In this document: in pieces, positions 22,498 to 36,756 of the stretch
Numbering within the stretch: position 1 is the first letter of the stretch
Layout: every line of letters starts with the position of its first letter
Program-made: the position numbers and the translations under genes
Source of the DNA: Eremophila alpestris peregrina
Taxonomy: Eukaryota > Chordata > Aves > Passeriformes > Alaudidae
Direction: 5' to 3'
Assembly: GCA_009792885.1 (NCBI GenBank)
Contig: WMCF01000016.1
Location: 16,542,685 to 16,606,684 of the forward strand
Length of the DNA: 64,000 nt
The notes under the pieces: model-generated
Databases searched by the model: none
What the model was told of the DNA's origin: nothing
Seen by the model: the letters and a program-made list of their open reading frames with translations, nothing else

Positions 22498-25400
22498 AAG
22501 CAATATTGTAGCACTCTTTATGATGGGTTTTAGTCAAAATTAGTACTTGCTAAAAAAAAAAAAAATCTGCAATTTGCAGAGCAATAACACAAAGGGGGGT
22601 GGGACAGACCTAACAAACTGCACATAAATCTTTCCAGTGATTTGTCTGCACAGACTTCTCTCAGGGTCATTCAAGTTTGACTGTGAGGCACAAATCACAG
22701 AAATAACTTTATTTTTCCTTTTTTTTAAGCATGCATTTATTTGAGGCTTGGGTTTCATCACACCCCAATATTTTAGCAAAAAGAAGTGGGGAATTGTTGT
22801 TATTTCTAGTTAGGGGAGCAGAAAAATAAAGACTTGCTTAAAATGCTTCTGACTTGTTTTGGTTTTTGGGGGGTGGGGTTGTTTTGGTTTTTTTTTTTTT
22901 TCCCCAGGCTTTTAACATTGCTCTCAAAGCTTATTCCATCCATTTCTAATAATTGTAGAAAGCTTTGTAGTTAAAGAGTGTAGTGGTGAACATCCATCTT
23001 TATTTCAGATCACAACAGAACAGTTTTGGGAAAGCTTGCTGGCTGCCTGTCTTCAGCTGAATAATTTGTGTAGGTTTTTGGGTACTGAATGGAAGCAAAG
23101 GTACTCTTCTAATATTTGATCTATTGCAAAAAAAATTCTTGAGTTTATAAGGAAATGGAATTTGGGTTTAAAACTGCAATGGAGGAAGCTTGAGTGAAAA
23201 TGATCATCAGTGCTGTAACTACCTTTTCTTCTTTTTTTGGAGGATAAATCCTGCTCTTTCTGGCTTTGAGTTCCTTATTTTTGTCAGGGTCTCTAACACC
23301 AGCTGGGTACAAGTTTTACTGAAGGCATCAAATACAGTAGGTTTGATGTAATAACAAAACTTTGTGTTGCTGGTTTACGTGGATACTCTTAGTGTTGATA
23401 TCCCAGTATAGGATTTAACTTGCAGATACTGTGATTCCTTTCTAAGCAGCACTGGTTTCTGATTCAGCCACAGAAGGCTGCCTGGCATTGCTGATTTCTG
23501 CAGCTTGCTGTTGGAGCAGGGTTGAACCCTGGATGAAAGGGAGCTTTGTCTGGTGTACGTCAGCAGAAAAACCCTCCTTGTGCTATGTCAATAACATGGG
23601 AGAACATACAGCAAGGGAAGGGGCAAGTCTGGGCAAACTGGAAAGGGCAGAACTCCAGCTCACAAAGAGGTTTTTTCTTTGTTTGCCTTAGAAAGAGCTG
23701 TGGCTTGTTTCTTGCTGTTTGCTTATTATCTCGGGGGCAGGCTTGTCCAGTGGCATTTGTTTAATCTGGAGGAAATGCATAGTGCAATTTTCTTAGTAAT
23801 TAAAACTCTGTAAAAATTGATTGTGTGTTTTTACTCTATCACTCCAATAAATACGTTTCTGGATAACTTTAACAAATGGGTGTTAAAGGTCTGGTGGCAA
23901 ATTGCCTTTTTATTAGATAAGATTGGAAATCGGTTCTCATGCCATTGTTTCATTCTCTTGAGGAGGCAGTAACACTTTCCTTTTCCTCTCTGATGAATAT
24001 TCAGTGTGGGTAATCATATTGCCTTGGGACCTCTAAGGGATGTGTTTGACACATTTGTCAGTAATTGAACAGAATAATTTTAAATCTGCTAAGGATGAGG
24101 TGCCTTCTTTGATTAAATTTCATTTGAAAGGTAATTGGTCTTGCTGCCCATTATAATAACAGCCACTGGAAAAGATAGGTATGGAATCTTCAGCTTAACA
24201 GGAGCTTTTCCATAGCAGGAAACACTTGAAGTGGAATTGAAGATGACTTGGGAGAAAGGACACGATTTCCAGCTGCTGGGTGTGGTTTGAGGTGAAGGAG
24301 GGTACAGCAGCTCTTCAGATGTTCTGTTCTAGCCTGGTGTCCATGTAGGAGCAGAGAAGAGCCTGGGGTAATCCAGCCATGATGGATTCTGCTGCTTCTA
24401 TTAATGGGATGTTTCAGATGTTATGTAGTGTCACATCTCCAGTATCCTGTGCTCTCTGTAGGTTTGATATCTGTCAGTGAATGGGCAATTTAATTCATGC
24501 AAGTTAAGTTTCATCTATTTAAGCTACTGGTGTAGCATTGAAGTCACTGCAGACAAACAGGTGCGGGACACCAGGGGAGTTGAACAAAACCCACTGAAGC
24601 AAAGAAAACACTTGATCTGCAAGTAAATACACTGTGATATCTGTGCCATCTAGAACTGCATTCCATTGCTTTCAAAAATGTCAAAGATGTACTGACAGCA
24701 CAAAAGCTGTTCTGAGGGACTGGAGTGCTTGGTACTAAGCCAGGGAGGCAGTTGTTTGGAGGAGGGAAAGAAAATCAACTTTGTGTCTTCCCTGAAAGGT
24801 GGTAAGTTTTGTGTTCTGCTGTTGCAACAAAAAAGGCAAAATCTTAACAACTTTAAAATGATGTACTTTTGTCACACAAGACTGACCACATCTTATCCGT
24901 CATGACTTACAACAGACTGGTTTGGATTCTGCAGGAAGGATTATTGCATGCTGGCCTCCTTGAGGCAGTAAAAGTACATGGAGAAGAATCAGTACATGCT
25001 TGCTTGGATGAGGATGAGTTAACTGTTGGTAACTAAAGCTGAAATAGAGGAAAAAAACCCATGCATTTGTCTGTTTCTCCAAAATATTGCCTTGCTGCCA
25101 AATTGATTACATAACATTTGTCTGATCCACCTGAGGCAGAAGGTGCTTTCAGTTTATACAGCCTGACCCCTTTTGTACTGCAATTATTGTCTATCACCCC
25201 CCCTGACTCCTTAGTTGGACCTCAGAGCCCAGAGATGAATGGTTTTGCTATGAGAACTTCAGGAGATAAGGGGATTGTCTGTATTTGTTTCAGATTCTTT
25301 CACCTTTAGAGCTAGGTAAATTAAAATATGAAATTTGAGATGTTTAGGTCTAGTTTCTAACCATTGGTGTCCTTATTTCCTTATCCTCAAGATGAAAGGC

Positions 25401-27657
25401 TTTTTAGTAGTGTAGCACTTAAAATTGCCATCAAATTAAACCTGTTTTTCATATTTAAAGGATTAAAAGATTAAGCTTTGAAAGTTTGAGCATAAATAAT
25501 TTTCTTTTAACTGGGATTTCCATACATGCTTTCTGCCAGTACTTGTTCCATTTTTAATATGTGCCTGAGAGTGTGTTCCCAGGGAATGAGTGCAGTGAAC
25601 CAACTGAAGGGGATTGCTCTGTTCCCACCACGATTTGCTGGTCACCAACACTGACAGTGCTGGGAGCTTCACTCCACTGAGAATAATGCAGAGGTCCTGA
25701 CAGAACTACTAAAAACATGAGGTCTTTCACTCTACTCATTTTTATTTCCTGTAATGTGTCCTTCACTGTTATTTTGTCTAGAATGCCACGTGTTTTAGGT
25801 GAAGTGCCTGGTAAAAAACCTAAAAAATCAGTTTGTGATTGCTCACACAAAGGACAAATCCCAGGTTTGTTTAGTAGCTTTCTGTACAGCAGGTTTGATT
25901 TGCATTAATAATATTGTTCTCCTTTGAATTATACTCTTATTATGAAGTGAATTAATATGGGATAAATTAACCTCCTTTTTACATTTAATCCATGGTTAAA
26001 AGTCTTGTAAGTCTCCTGCAATTATTAGTTGTTAATATTTTTACATTGGGACACTTATTCTAGAGAAATTTTCTGTTTGTTCCCACATGCACTGGAACTT
26101 GGGGTCCCACTGATATCCTAAAGCAGTTCTTTTGGGCATTTTCTGGACTTTGTGGAAATGTTCTTCCTTATGAAATCCTGAATTTTATTATTTTTATATT
26201 ATCTGTTCCAGTCAGAAGTATATTTCCATTATTTCCTTATCCACATCACCAAATACAGGTAGGCAATGTTTACTGATGAATTCTAGCTTTTTGCTCATCA
26301 CTTCAGTCATTTAAACATCTTCCTTTTTTCATCACTGGAATTCATTTAAGTGCTGATGTATCTTAAAAGATCTTTACCTTTGTGTAACTGGTTTTCTTAG
26401 CTATTTGAGCCATGGATTTTCCTCTCATGTTTTTAGCTTCCTTCAGATGTTTTTTAACTTCAAAATAATCTGTGTACGTCGGCTTTTTTGGTTTCACTTT
26501 GCTTTTCTTTAATTATGACTCAGAATTAGGCTCTAATATGAATTCCTGCTCCTGTTGTCTCAGTGTAGCAGCACTCAGCCATCACTTGGGCTGTGTGTGA
26601 TTCTCCAGGGTGATCCACGTTGCCATGGCAGAGTGGGAACATTTGTATTCTTGGGTAATAGAGGTGTGCTGCTTCCTGGCTAATAAGGTTGATCCTTTTT
26701 ATAAATTATTTTTCTCATGGTTCCAGAGTCACTCTTAGTAATATACAATAAGTAATAGACTTATTTATTTTCATAGTTTTCTTTCTGGGTAGTGAATTTA
26801 TTCCAGTAAAAACAAGTGATATTTTGCTTTCTGTCAGAGGGGCTGTGTAAAATTTTTAGTGAGAAGTAAACTGTTGATTTTTTTTGTAATTTCTATGTAT
26901 TTTGAGATGGAATTGCATGGAAGGATCTTTGATCTTTTTGGGAGATTCAGTTGTCCCTTGTTTGCAATCAGCAGCACTATCAATGTCCAGAGTGTCAGGA
27001 GACAAGGAGAGGGCAAATGGAATTGTGATTTGTGGCCACCTTGGTATGATCATTGCTTTAAACTGCTGGGCTCTGGATTATTGATGGTGATATTTGCATA
27101 GCCTCATCAGCTGTTATGTAATATCAGTTATTTTTCACAGTGGTTCTTAAAAATCCAAAGAAAAAAAAGTTGGAAAAGACAATAAATGTCTGTTCAGCTC
27201 TACTAAACAGCAAATCAGTCTTAAGTCACTGAAAGACAAAGCTGCAAATATCTCTCTTGATAAAATAATTTCAAAGAGTAGGAATAAGAAATATTAAATC
27301 CCCAAAATGTTTGATAATGTTTCAAGCAAACCTCTAGGGCTAAATAAATACCCATCTTAGAGAAATAAATTCATAATCCTGGAGATATGCCAAGTATGAA
27401 ACTTCATCTCTGGAAACAGAACACATTTTTAAAAGAAAAATGCATATATAAAAGTAAATTCACTCTTTGTAGATGCTGTGACACATTTAAATATTTAAAT
27501 ATGAACTTTTTAGAGGATAAATTCTTATCAACTTGATTTGTAGTTGAGTTGTAGTGAGTACAGTGAATTTGATAAAGCAGTTTTTACTGTAGAGCTGTTG
27601 TGCCTGCAGGATGATGATTGGGATGAGGCAAGAGCCCAGCCATGCAAACTGGGCTTC

Positions 27658-27681
27658 AATTGATCATTTCAATGATCAATT
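27658..27681. repeat. Perfect 10-bp inverted repeat with 4-base loop
   Basis: AATTGATCAT, loop TTCA, then ATGATCAATT. The arms are exact reverse complements. It could form a small hairpin or serve as a double binding site for a factor recognising TGATCA/ATTGAT. No flanking gene explains it. Confidence 0.7.
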
Positions 27682-27988
27682 AGTGACTTGGCCTCAGATG
27701 ACTGATAACTCTTGTGTAACTACTAGGATTTTCTGCTACATGAATGGAAAAATGAACAAACACACAAGAAACTGAGGGAAAAGGTAGGTTCTACCAGCAA
27801 ATATTTCCTGATCTGTCTGGGCCCTGGTGGCTGCAGCACTTCTGGGCAGTCAGAAGAGGATGCTGCACAGAAGCAAGATTGTTGTATCCTCAAACTACTA
27901 AAATTTACACTGAGTGCCAGCATGGAACTTGCTTTCCTCCTCTGGGACTCTGAGGAGGGAAAGGAACTTGTCTTTAAAGTATTTAAGA

Positions 27989-28072
27989 ATATTTACAAAT
28001 ACTTAGAAATTACATGACCTACAAGATATTTAAAATATTTACAAATACTTCGGAATTACATGACCTGCAAGA
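27989..28072. repeat. Tandem duplication, 46-bp period
   Basis: A 38-base unit beginning ATATTTACAAATACTT and ending in CAAGA at 27989-28026 recurs at 28035-28072 with three substitutions. The two copies share ATTACATGACCT. The low divergence suggests a fairly recent local duplication. No function is apparent. Confidence 0.75.
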
Positions 28073-31000
28073 CCTAAATTTTATTTTGCATGCTGCATAT
28101 AGGTGATTAAAATACTAATGAGAATTCCTAGTGTTCTGCATTTCTATATGAAATTCTGCTTTAATACCTGTACATATCTATGATATGAATATGCAGTCAA
28201 CACTTTGCACCACTCCCCTACATATTATTTATACAGCATCATTAGCATCAAAGCAACCTTCTGTGAATGTTTCTGTAGCCATTGTGCAACCTGAGGGTTA
28301 AATTTGCATAAAGACACATGTAGGAGTGATGCAAAAGAACATAAACTACTACAAAAGCTGGCCCCTTAGACTTGCCTTATCTTCCTCTGTGAATCTGGAT
28401 TATCAAGAATAAAGGGGAACAGAATTCTCATAATGTGTATGATGAGATAATTTATTTAGGGCTCAAAATAATATATTACTCATACACATCCTCTCTTCTG
28501 GGAAGTGTGCTGGTTTTTTCTGTATGTACCAGAGGTCACATCTCTCCTGACTGCATGTTAAGGGATGATGCAAGAGTTTTGGAAATGAATTTTTCCTGTG
28601 GATAAGAAAAAGATCCACAAATGTGTTGGGAGAGGGTTGTTTTGTTCTTTTTGCCTCACAGTGTGATAGGCTAATACTGAAACCACTGGATATTTTGATG
28701 TGGCTTGTGAGCTAATTTTTGAAGAGGTTGAAGTGTGCATGCTAAGTCATCAATTAAGAGTAATTAAATATGTACTTGAATTTAGTAGAAGTGCTGATGT
28801 GGAATTAGGTATTTTGATGGATGGAGGTTTTGCTGAACAAAATTAATTCCGAGTCAGGAACTGTGATATTTATGCAACACTTGATTTTGTTATTAAGTCC
28901 TTTCACTGATGTTTAGCTAATGTCTCTGACAGGCCTTTTTCAATCACTCAGTGCTACACTTTTTAAGTTGTTGCTTCTGTAGGAGTCAGTGGAATTCCTC
29001 CTGTGTTCAGCATTAAAAGCCTTTTGGCTCAGGGCTGGATGAGCACTTGAGGCACTTGCCCTGTTTAATTGAGCCCTGTGTTAGATTCATGGGAGCTGCT
29101 TCCAGTTGCTGAAGGATCAAGTGAAGATTTAATTGTAGCTGAAACCTGAGTTCTTCTGTGAGTCACCTCAGCAGAAAGGAAAATCATTTGTGTGTTTTGT
29201 GTCAGAACCATAAGTGTGCACCACGTGGCTTGATGGTGTATTCAGGGAAGCTGGGAGTGTGACTCCTAAAATACTTCCTTTTCTTTCCACAAACCTTTAA
29301 AACTGATTCTTTTTCTAAATATGTCTAAAACACTGGACATTAAACATGCCCAAAGGCTTCATTTTAGCTGTGATCCAGAGGGGCCTGTCTCAGTTTGTGA
29401 CCAGAAATCAGCTGAAGAGCACACACCAGTGCTTGTTGTCCTTTCCTTTACCCTGCTTCCCTTTCAGAATCTGTCTTTCCACAATCTTTTCTCATTAAAT
29501 TAGTTAAACGTTTGCATCAACATGAAATGAAGAGAAATAAATGTTTGTTTGTTGGCAGGCACCACCTCTTGACAATGAACTGGGACAGTAACCAGCAGTG
29601 TATAAAAAGGGAAGGTGAATCCAGTGCTTCCATGAGGCATTTCTTTCCAGCCTTTCCAGCTCCTGTTTTTGTCCCAGCCTGCCCAGTGTAACATTATATT
29701 GCAATGAGCCTTTTGTAGTCTGTTCTAACTGGCAGCAGGATTTTAAATGGCCTGGAAGCTCCTTTTGCAAAGAGAATTATGTCTCACTATCACTTCACAG
29801 GGACTGTGCTTGGGAATACTGAGATCTGCTATCAGCTTTGTTAACTATGCAAACAATTAGGCCTTTGGAAAAACTTACCTGTAACATATTCAGCATATCA
29901 GACAGGATCTTAAATACTACTTACTCTTTTTTTTTTTTTTCCCCATATACCTTCTGCTAGTCAGTTTTAGAATACTTGCAGTTTTTTTCCTTTGGTGGTT
30001 ACTTCAATATTTCTGAAGATTAGGTTTTTTTGGGGTGACAGTGCTGGCTTTTTGTTTTCATAACCTATTTCCCAGTGTGGGTAACTGCTTGTAAACTAAA
30101 TATTTAACATGTTGCTGTGATGAATTATTTCCACTGCTTCAGGCACATAATTAAACAAATTAAAGGTGGAGTTCCATTTTCAGCATCTCAGCTTTATCCC
30201 TATTTACAGCTAGTTTTATTCTTGTTTGTAATTACCAATGAAGTAGTAGCCCTAAAATATATTGTTAAAGTGTGACATCAGTAAGTATTCTTCATTTATA
30301 CTGTTGCCTCCTGTTTCATGCTTAATTTGCAATTTTTAACTCTTTTTTTCTCTATGCTGATGTCTTTAATAGGCATTTGTTTCTTTTTGTTTGAAAATCA
30401 CAGAGTGCTGTTTATCCTTCCTTCTGTTCCCCCTAAATTTGTAAGCAGTTTTCACAAAGGAATTCATGTGGATGCAGCCAAACTGATCTCTAGTTTTTGC
30501 CAATATTCTTCTTTCCTGTGTGCCACAGCAGGGATGGCTCTCACCTCTTTGCACCACGTTTTCCAGTAGCTGCTGAGTGTTTTCCCAGTTCCAGAGGAGT
30601 GGCACTCCTGTCACCCAAGGGACACTGTGAAGGGCAGGGTACCACTCACAGGCTGCAGTCTGTGTCCTGACAAACACTGCACTGTGCTGCAGAACAACAG
30701 AGGAACTGAAAACCTGGTATGCAAATCTGAAGGTAGTTGTCCTCTTTATAAAAAGACAAGGCTGAGCTTTTTAATGATTAAGAGTCTTGGGGGAATTTTT
30801 TTCTACCCTCATGGTTTATTTATGGGCTTGCTATTTGCATCTTTGTTTATACTTTTTGGAAGAGACAACTTTTTATATTTTTATGTCCACTTGGTGCCTT
30901 TGTGGCCACCTCCATATAAAACCAAATAAAGCAGTTGGTCAGTTCTCTCACATATTATATAAACTCCCCATTCATATAAAAGGATTCCTGTGCATTTGTT

Positions 31001-33435
31001 TTAATTGAAATGACTTATCAGTAACACTCCCTTTACTTTAGACACCTTGTTTGGAATGATTGCTTTAGGAAATTGGTGGCAGAGGAGTGGTTACTTTTGC
31101 AGAAACAAACTAGAGTATTTGGTTTTAACAAATATTTATCTTTAGCAAGAGTTAAAAACTAAAACATATGTGAAATCAAATGGATATTTAAGTTGGCAGT
31201 AACATGAAGGAGTGGGCCTGAAACTTTGATAGGAGGAAAGAACAATTCCCTTTATATCATGCACCATGGCTCAAAAGTACAGCATGATGCTTGTGAAAGT
31301 TTGCTGTCATGTCATTTTAGTCCTAACACGTTCATGGGTGTGCCTAATTTGAAGATCTTGTGAATATCATCAAGATCTTGTAAAGCTTATCTATGTACAG
31401 AGATAACCAAACCCCTCTAAGCTACAGCTGTCCTGGCAGAACATGGTACAGCAAGAATGCTCCAGCAGGAGGGAAATTAGAGCTCATAAAGTGCAGCATC
31501 TCTGGTTATGAAATAAAGTCTCACTTCCCAAATCTACTGCTAGGAAAGGGAAATTCCTGAGACATCAAGCTCTTTATGAGTGAGGTTTTTATTTCCAGTG
31601 AGGCCTTTGCTCTGTCCCAGTGTTCCAATGATCTCTTGTCTCAATTAAGAGGTAATGCATGAGCATTATTTGGCTTTCCATCAAAACATCCTGCAAAAGA
31701 CCCCCAGTGGGAAGAGCCCAGAGTGGTAAAATGATGCCTGTAGGCAGCTGATGGGAGTGGGGGCATGAGATGAAATAAAAGGGAAATTCAGGCTTTTCTC
31801 AAAATTCAGAAGGGCCCTTGGGAAATATGCAGAGTGGAAGAAAATGTATTTAGGGGAAGGCTGAAAGCTGAGAGGATAAAATCTGTATGTTTGTCCTTAC
31901 TCTGAATGATCTTAGGGTGATCTTTGTACAAGGATCTTCTCATAAATATTGTTTCCTCCTCTCAGGGGCACTGAGTTGTCCAGGAAGGTTAATATGTGTA
32001 TAACTGTGCAGAGAACAGGTAGTTCTGGTCAGGCTGCTCTTTTTTTTTTTTAATAATTGCTGTGAGCAATTTCTGGTGAGCCAGATTTTGGCAGATAACA
32101 TGGGTTATTCTGAAATGGCATTTTCTCCCTTTGAGTCTATGTGAATCTGATCTCTTCTAAAGCCTCTTTATGCAATTTTGGTTTAGTGCTGTGTCCTTGA
32201 TGAAGAATAGTTATGGTATGATTTTCACATCATGATAAATTATGTTCTAGGCCTAAACTCTGAAATGAATTTTGCTTAAAAAAATAACAGGTCAGGCTCA
32301 GGAACTTTGATATTCTGCACCTTTCTTGTATTATTTGCTTCTGTATTCCTTTCTTCTATTTTTTGACTGCATCTTTACAACTGCCATCTGTAATCCTCAC
32401 TCCTATTTTAAGTTTTTCCTTTTATTATTTTCCATTGACTTTGAACTTCTTCTGGTACATTGAGATTAAAAAGACAGCAAAAAAATACATCCTGAAACTC
32501 GGGGTGACCTGTTATCCCATGCTATTTCCCACTAATTTCTTCATTATTGTTTCAATGCTAAAGCTTTTTAATAAAAAAATTAGTAAGATAAATCAGCATA
32601 TTTTTCAATTATTTTATTTCAGAAGTTGTTTTTGTTTTTTAATTAACTTTTTAAACAAACAAGAAAAAATCAACAGCAAAAATGTCTTTTAAACATTTCT
32701 GTTTGAAACAAACAGTGCCATGGATTAGCTGATTTAGGAGCATTGTGAAGCTTCAGTAAAATGACAAGAAACTTAAATACTGGGAAGTGTTTGAGCACTC
32801 TCTTTTGATGTGTCTGTCTGTATTAACAAAAGGAGCCAGAAAGGAGATTCAGAGCTGCTCCTTTCACTGAGTTACCTGGCATCTCCCAATCATATCAGGA
32901 ATGTGTGCAAATGGCTTTGCTACTGAAAAAGAAACAAACCATCCCACATTTCAATCCTAAAGATTTTATTCTATAAGGTCTGGGAGATGGACATGGAGAG
33001 GAAAACAAAAAAGAAATGCACCTGATAGTGTCTCCTTAAACCAGCAGATGAGGCTGTTTCCTATTTTATCTATTTTGCAACACTGTAAACCCCTGGCAAC
33101 CTGGAACTGCAATGAAATGCCTGTCTCCAGGTATGATTTGGTAAATGGAAATGCCTCCCCCCACCTTTTTTCTTTTTTTTTTTTTTCACTGTAACACATG
33201 TCACAGATTCTTAGGTTCAGAACCAGCTATCAAGTAGATCATCAAGGTATATTTTTTTAATCTATAAATTCATGCCAGATGGATTTGTGTCTTCCAAGGT
33301 GCCAGGCTTGGGGTGAGAAGGGGCTTCACTGTTTTTTGGGCCTGATTCTGTTTTAATAAGTGTAGAATTTAATCTAGAATTTATGCTCACTCAGTCATCT
33401 TAAATTTGATTCCTTGCTAAAAAGCTTGAGAGATC

Positions 33436-33467
33436 TGTGTGTGTGTGTCCATATATATATATATATA
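33436..33467. repeat. Compound (TG)n / (AT)n microsatellite
   Basis: About six TG units (33436-33448) are followed by CC and then about eight AT units (33451-33467). It is a typical unstable simple repeat in intergenic DNA. Confidence 0.85.
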
Positions 33468-36400
33468 GTCCAGTATATTTATCTTTCTGTCTCTGTTAAG
33501 AATAGTTCTTATTTTCCAAGCAACTTGGATTTTCCTTTTTCCTGGAATTCTGTTGGAAAGTTGTGACATGAAACAAAAGCATAAATATGAGTAATGAGTA
33601 GACAAGTGAGACACCATCATAAAGGTTTTTATTGCAATGGAGATTGCACTTGGTTTGGCAGATGATCAGTCAGAGAGATCTCATAATCACTTGTTAAGTA
33701 TCCACTTTGTTCCACCTTAATCAAGAGAGTTGTAGATTGTCACCTTTGAAATAGCTGTTTTAAATCAATAAAGTGTAGTGGACTGTGTAATCATGATCCT
33801 CTGATGGCGCAGTTCCCTTCAGTTCTCTTTTTTAACCTGGCTAGATGGAGCAGTGAGGGTTTGGGAGAACTCAAATACGTGGGTTTTCCTGGGGGAGAAA
33901 GAAAAAAACAACCCAAACCCCCCTGTCAGGAACAGCTCCTGCTCTGCTGAATGAGCCAAAATTCTCTCTCCCAAAACATTTCCTCGTTGTGCTCTCTGCT
34001 GCTTTTTCAGAGCACACCCAGAGATATCTGTTCCCTCTGTGTGTTTTCTCCTTTCCTTGGAAGGGCCCTGCCAGGAGGTTCTGCAGCTGCCCAAAGTGCA
34101 GTTTCATAATCAGCTCAATGTGCTCTGGGAGGGAGCTGGCAGCAGAATGGCAAATCCTGTGCTCCAGACACTTGGGGTGTGTTCCCATTGCTCCTCCAGG
34201 AGCACTGGTGTGCCTGTGCTGCCTGTTACCTGCTCTGCTGAGTCAACTAAACTGTTTTTTGGGAAAAATGTCCCACCAGAGCAAACTCAACCATTCATTT
34301 GGTGAATAATCTCCTCTGAGGTGACTCCTGGGTGTCCATGTGTCAAGGGTGATTGGAGAGACATGGGAATTTATGGCCAGATTTGAGATGGAGAATAAGA
34401 TCACCCTTTTGAAATTCCATAATGTTTATATTGGTGTCTCTGCTTGGGAACTGCATGACACCCGTGTTTGTGTGTTGAAGATGACAGATAATGTGAGGTT
34501 TAGACTTTGAGAAGGTGTCTCTTGGCTATTTATCAGTTCTGCTTATTAATATAAATCATGATAATTCCAGTAAATTGGGTTCTTCAAGGGAGTTGGTCAG
34601 GGGGAACATTAAATTTTATGATGCCATTTGCATACTGAGATCACTCCAAAATTATTAACACTACAGTCAGTAAAACGTAGTATGTATTAATTGAAAGATC
34701 TCTATATTTGAAAATGTTTGATAGCTGTGCCAAGGAACATAAATCTGAATTTCTCACTAAGTACAAAAATTGCCCAGTATGTCTGTACCACTCTATATGT
34801 TGTTGTTTGGTTTTTTTCCCATCTATTACAGTTTGGTGTTTCTGGGTATAAACTGAAATGTTAACCTGTGACCAATTTACACCCATTAGTAATTTATCTT
34901 CAGGAGCCCTTGTACTCAGTGAACCACAAGTTCTAATGGGGAAGGTTTCAAGGTTTCCTACAGAAGCATTGCCAAATGATGGCAGTTTAGCTGAAAACCA
35001 GGTAAATCTACGTGTCCTCTTCCCTGTTTAAAGAGGTTCCCACAGGTTCCCTTGAGTCAGAAAGAAGCTGAATGCTGTCCTTTAACCATTAACAGGTGCA
35101 AGGGCTGGGCACAAGGCTGGGCACATTTGTGATAGGACACAATGGAGTGTTTTCCCAGGAGCAGTTGCAGGAGGTGTTTGATGGTGAGCAAACAGTGTGA
35201 CATTAACAGCAATACCTGCACTGAGGAAGGCTGGCCTGGCCTGGAAGCACCACAGCTCCTGTGGCTGCCTCAGTTCTGCCCAGGCCACAGAACTCTGCTT
35301 CCCCCTCGTTATTGAGAGAGTATTTTGGTTTTTAGTTGCTGGCATGTTCTTTAATACAAGGCAAGACCTAAAAGCTCTTTATCCCTTCATCTTTCCTTCC
35401 TCACCCACAGATTAGAGGCTGTAAGAACAGACTTTAGGGAGGTGCTTAGATGGGGTTGGTCTTGTTCCCTTCTGCCTTAATACCCTGTCAAAGCTACAAG
35501 GATTTCACCAGTCTTTTGCTTTAAAGACCTCCAACAATTTATCTTCTTTTCCACATATTTTCTCTTATAAATGAAAAAATTTCCCCACAACACTGGTTTT
35601 CATTTGTTTGTGTTTTGGGTTGTGTCCCACTGGTAAATAGTTGTTTTTCTTTTCAATAAATGTACAGGCCTCCTGTGCGTAGGAAATGTTTTTTAATTGT
35701 CTATGTGTAAAAAATATAGTCTGTCTGGAAATTCTTTAGAGTTAGATATACAGTACAGAGTTCTTCTTTATGCTGTGTCTATAATTTTATAACTCCCTCA
35801 GACTGTATGCAGCAATTAAAGTCCTTGGTAGTTATAATGTCTGTTTATCCATGTCTGTGGTAAGTTTGTGCAAGCTCTTATCTGCTAACAACATAGATGT
35901 GGCTTTATCTTTATTCACATAAAATCACCTTTCTTGTTATTTACAGCCTCAATCCTGAAGACATGACTTTATTTCTACAATATTTTACTGTGGTTCAAAG
36001 CACCACTATGCTTTCTAAAAAAGCCACCAAATGACACACTCCAGTCCTATTCCAATCTTTTTATCTATGTAGGGTCAGTGATTCTCAGTCAGTGTGAGAT
36101 AGTGAAATGACAGAGCATGAAATTTCCTGCACTTATAGGATGTGTGTGAAATTATGTAGAAAAACCAGGGATTCAAGAAATAACATAGCATGGAGCAGTG
36201 GTGTTGTCCTGATATGAGAAAAAAAGCAAAGCTTGAAAATTTGAATGATGTGAGTTACATAAGTACATTCAATTTCTGCTGGTCTGAGTATAAAATAATA
36301 AAAAGTATGAAACTCAATCCTATTTAAACATAATTCTATCTTTTGAAACTGAAAATGCTGTTGTAGTTTAAAACAAAAAGTATTTTGTAGCACAATTTCA

Positions 36401-36756
36401 CTGTGGTATTATCAAGTCCATTTAATATTTTTGGACTCATTGCCTTGAATTTGTGATTTTTAAACCTGATTTCTCCAGGCAGTTATTTCTAGGTCACAGG
36501 ATAGGATCTTTTGTGTCATGATTACTCTTTTCATAAAGAACAAAATATCCTTTCTTTTATATAGAAGTCTTTCATTTTAGGAGCCAGGAGAACTAAGATG
36601 TACCTATTATAGCAAAAATCTTTCTCATGAGCTTGCAAGACCTTTGTATTATTGGCACCCAATTTTATCACGAGTCTCAGATAATGCTATTTTTCCCCCT
36701 CAGATGTGGATTTAATGAACTTTTTATAGCAAAGAGTGTTAACATTAAATACTTGC

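Noticed and set aside
35947..36033. Plus-strand open segment after an acceptor-like TTATTTACAG
   Set aside because: 28 codons ending in a stop, with no donor or partner exon. A frame this short is expected by chance in AT-rich DNA.
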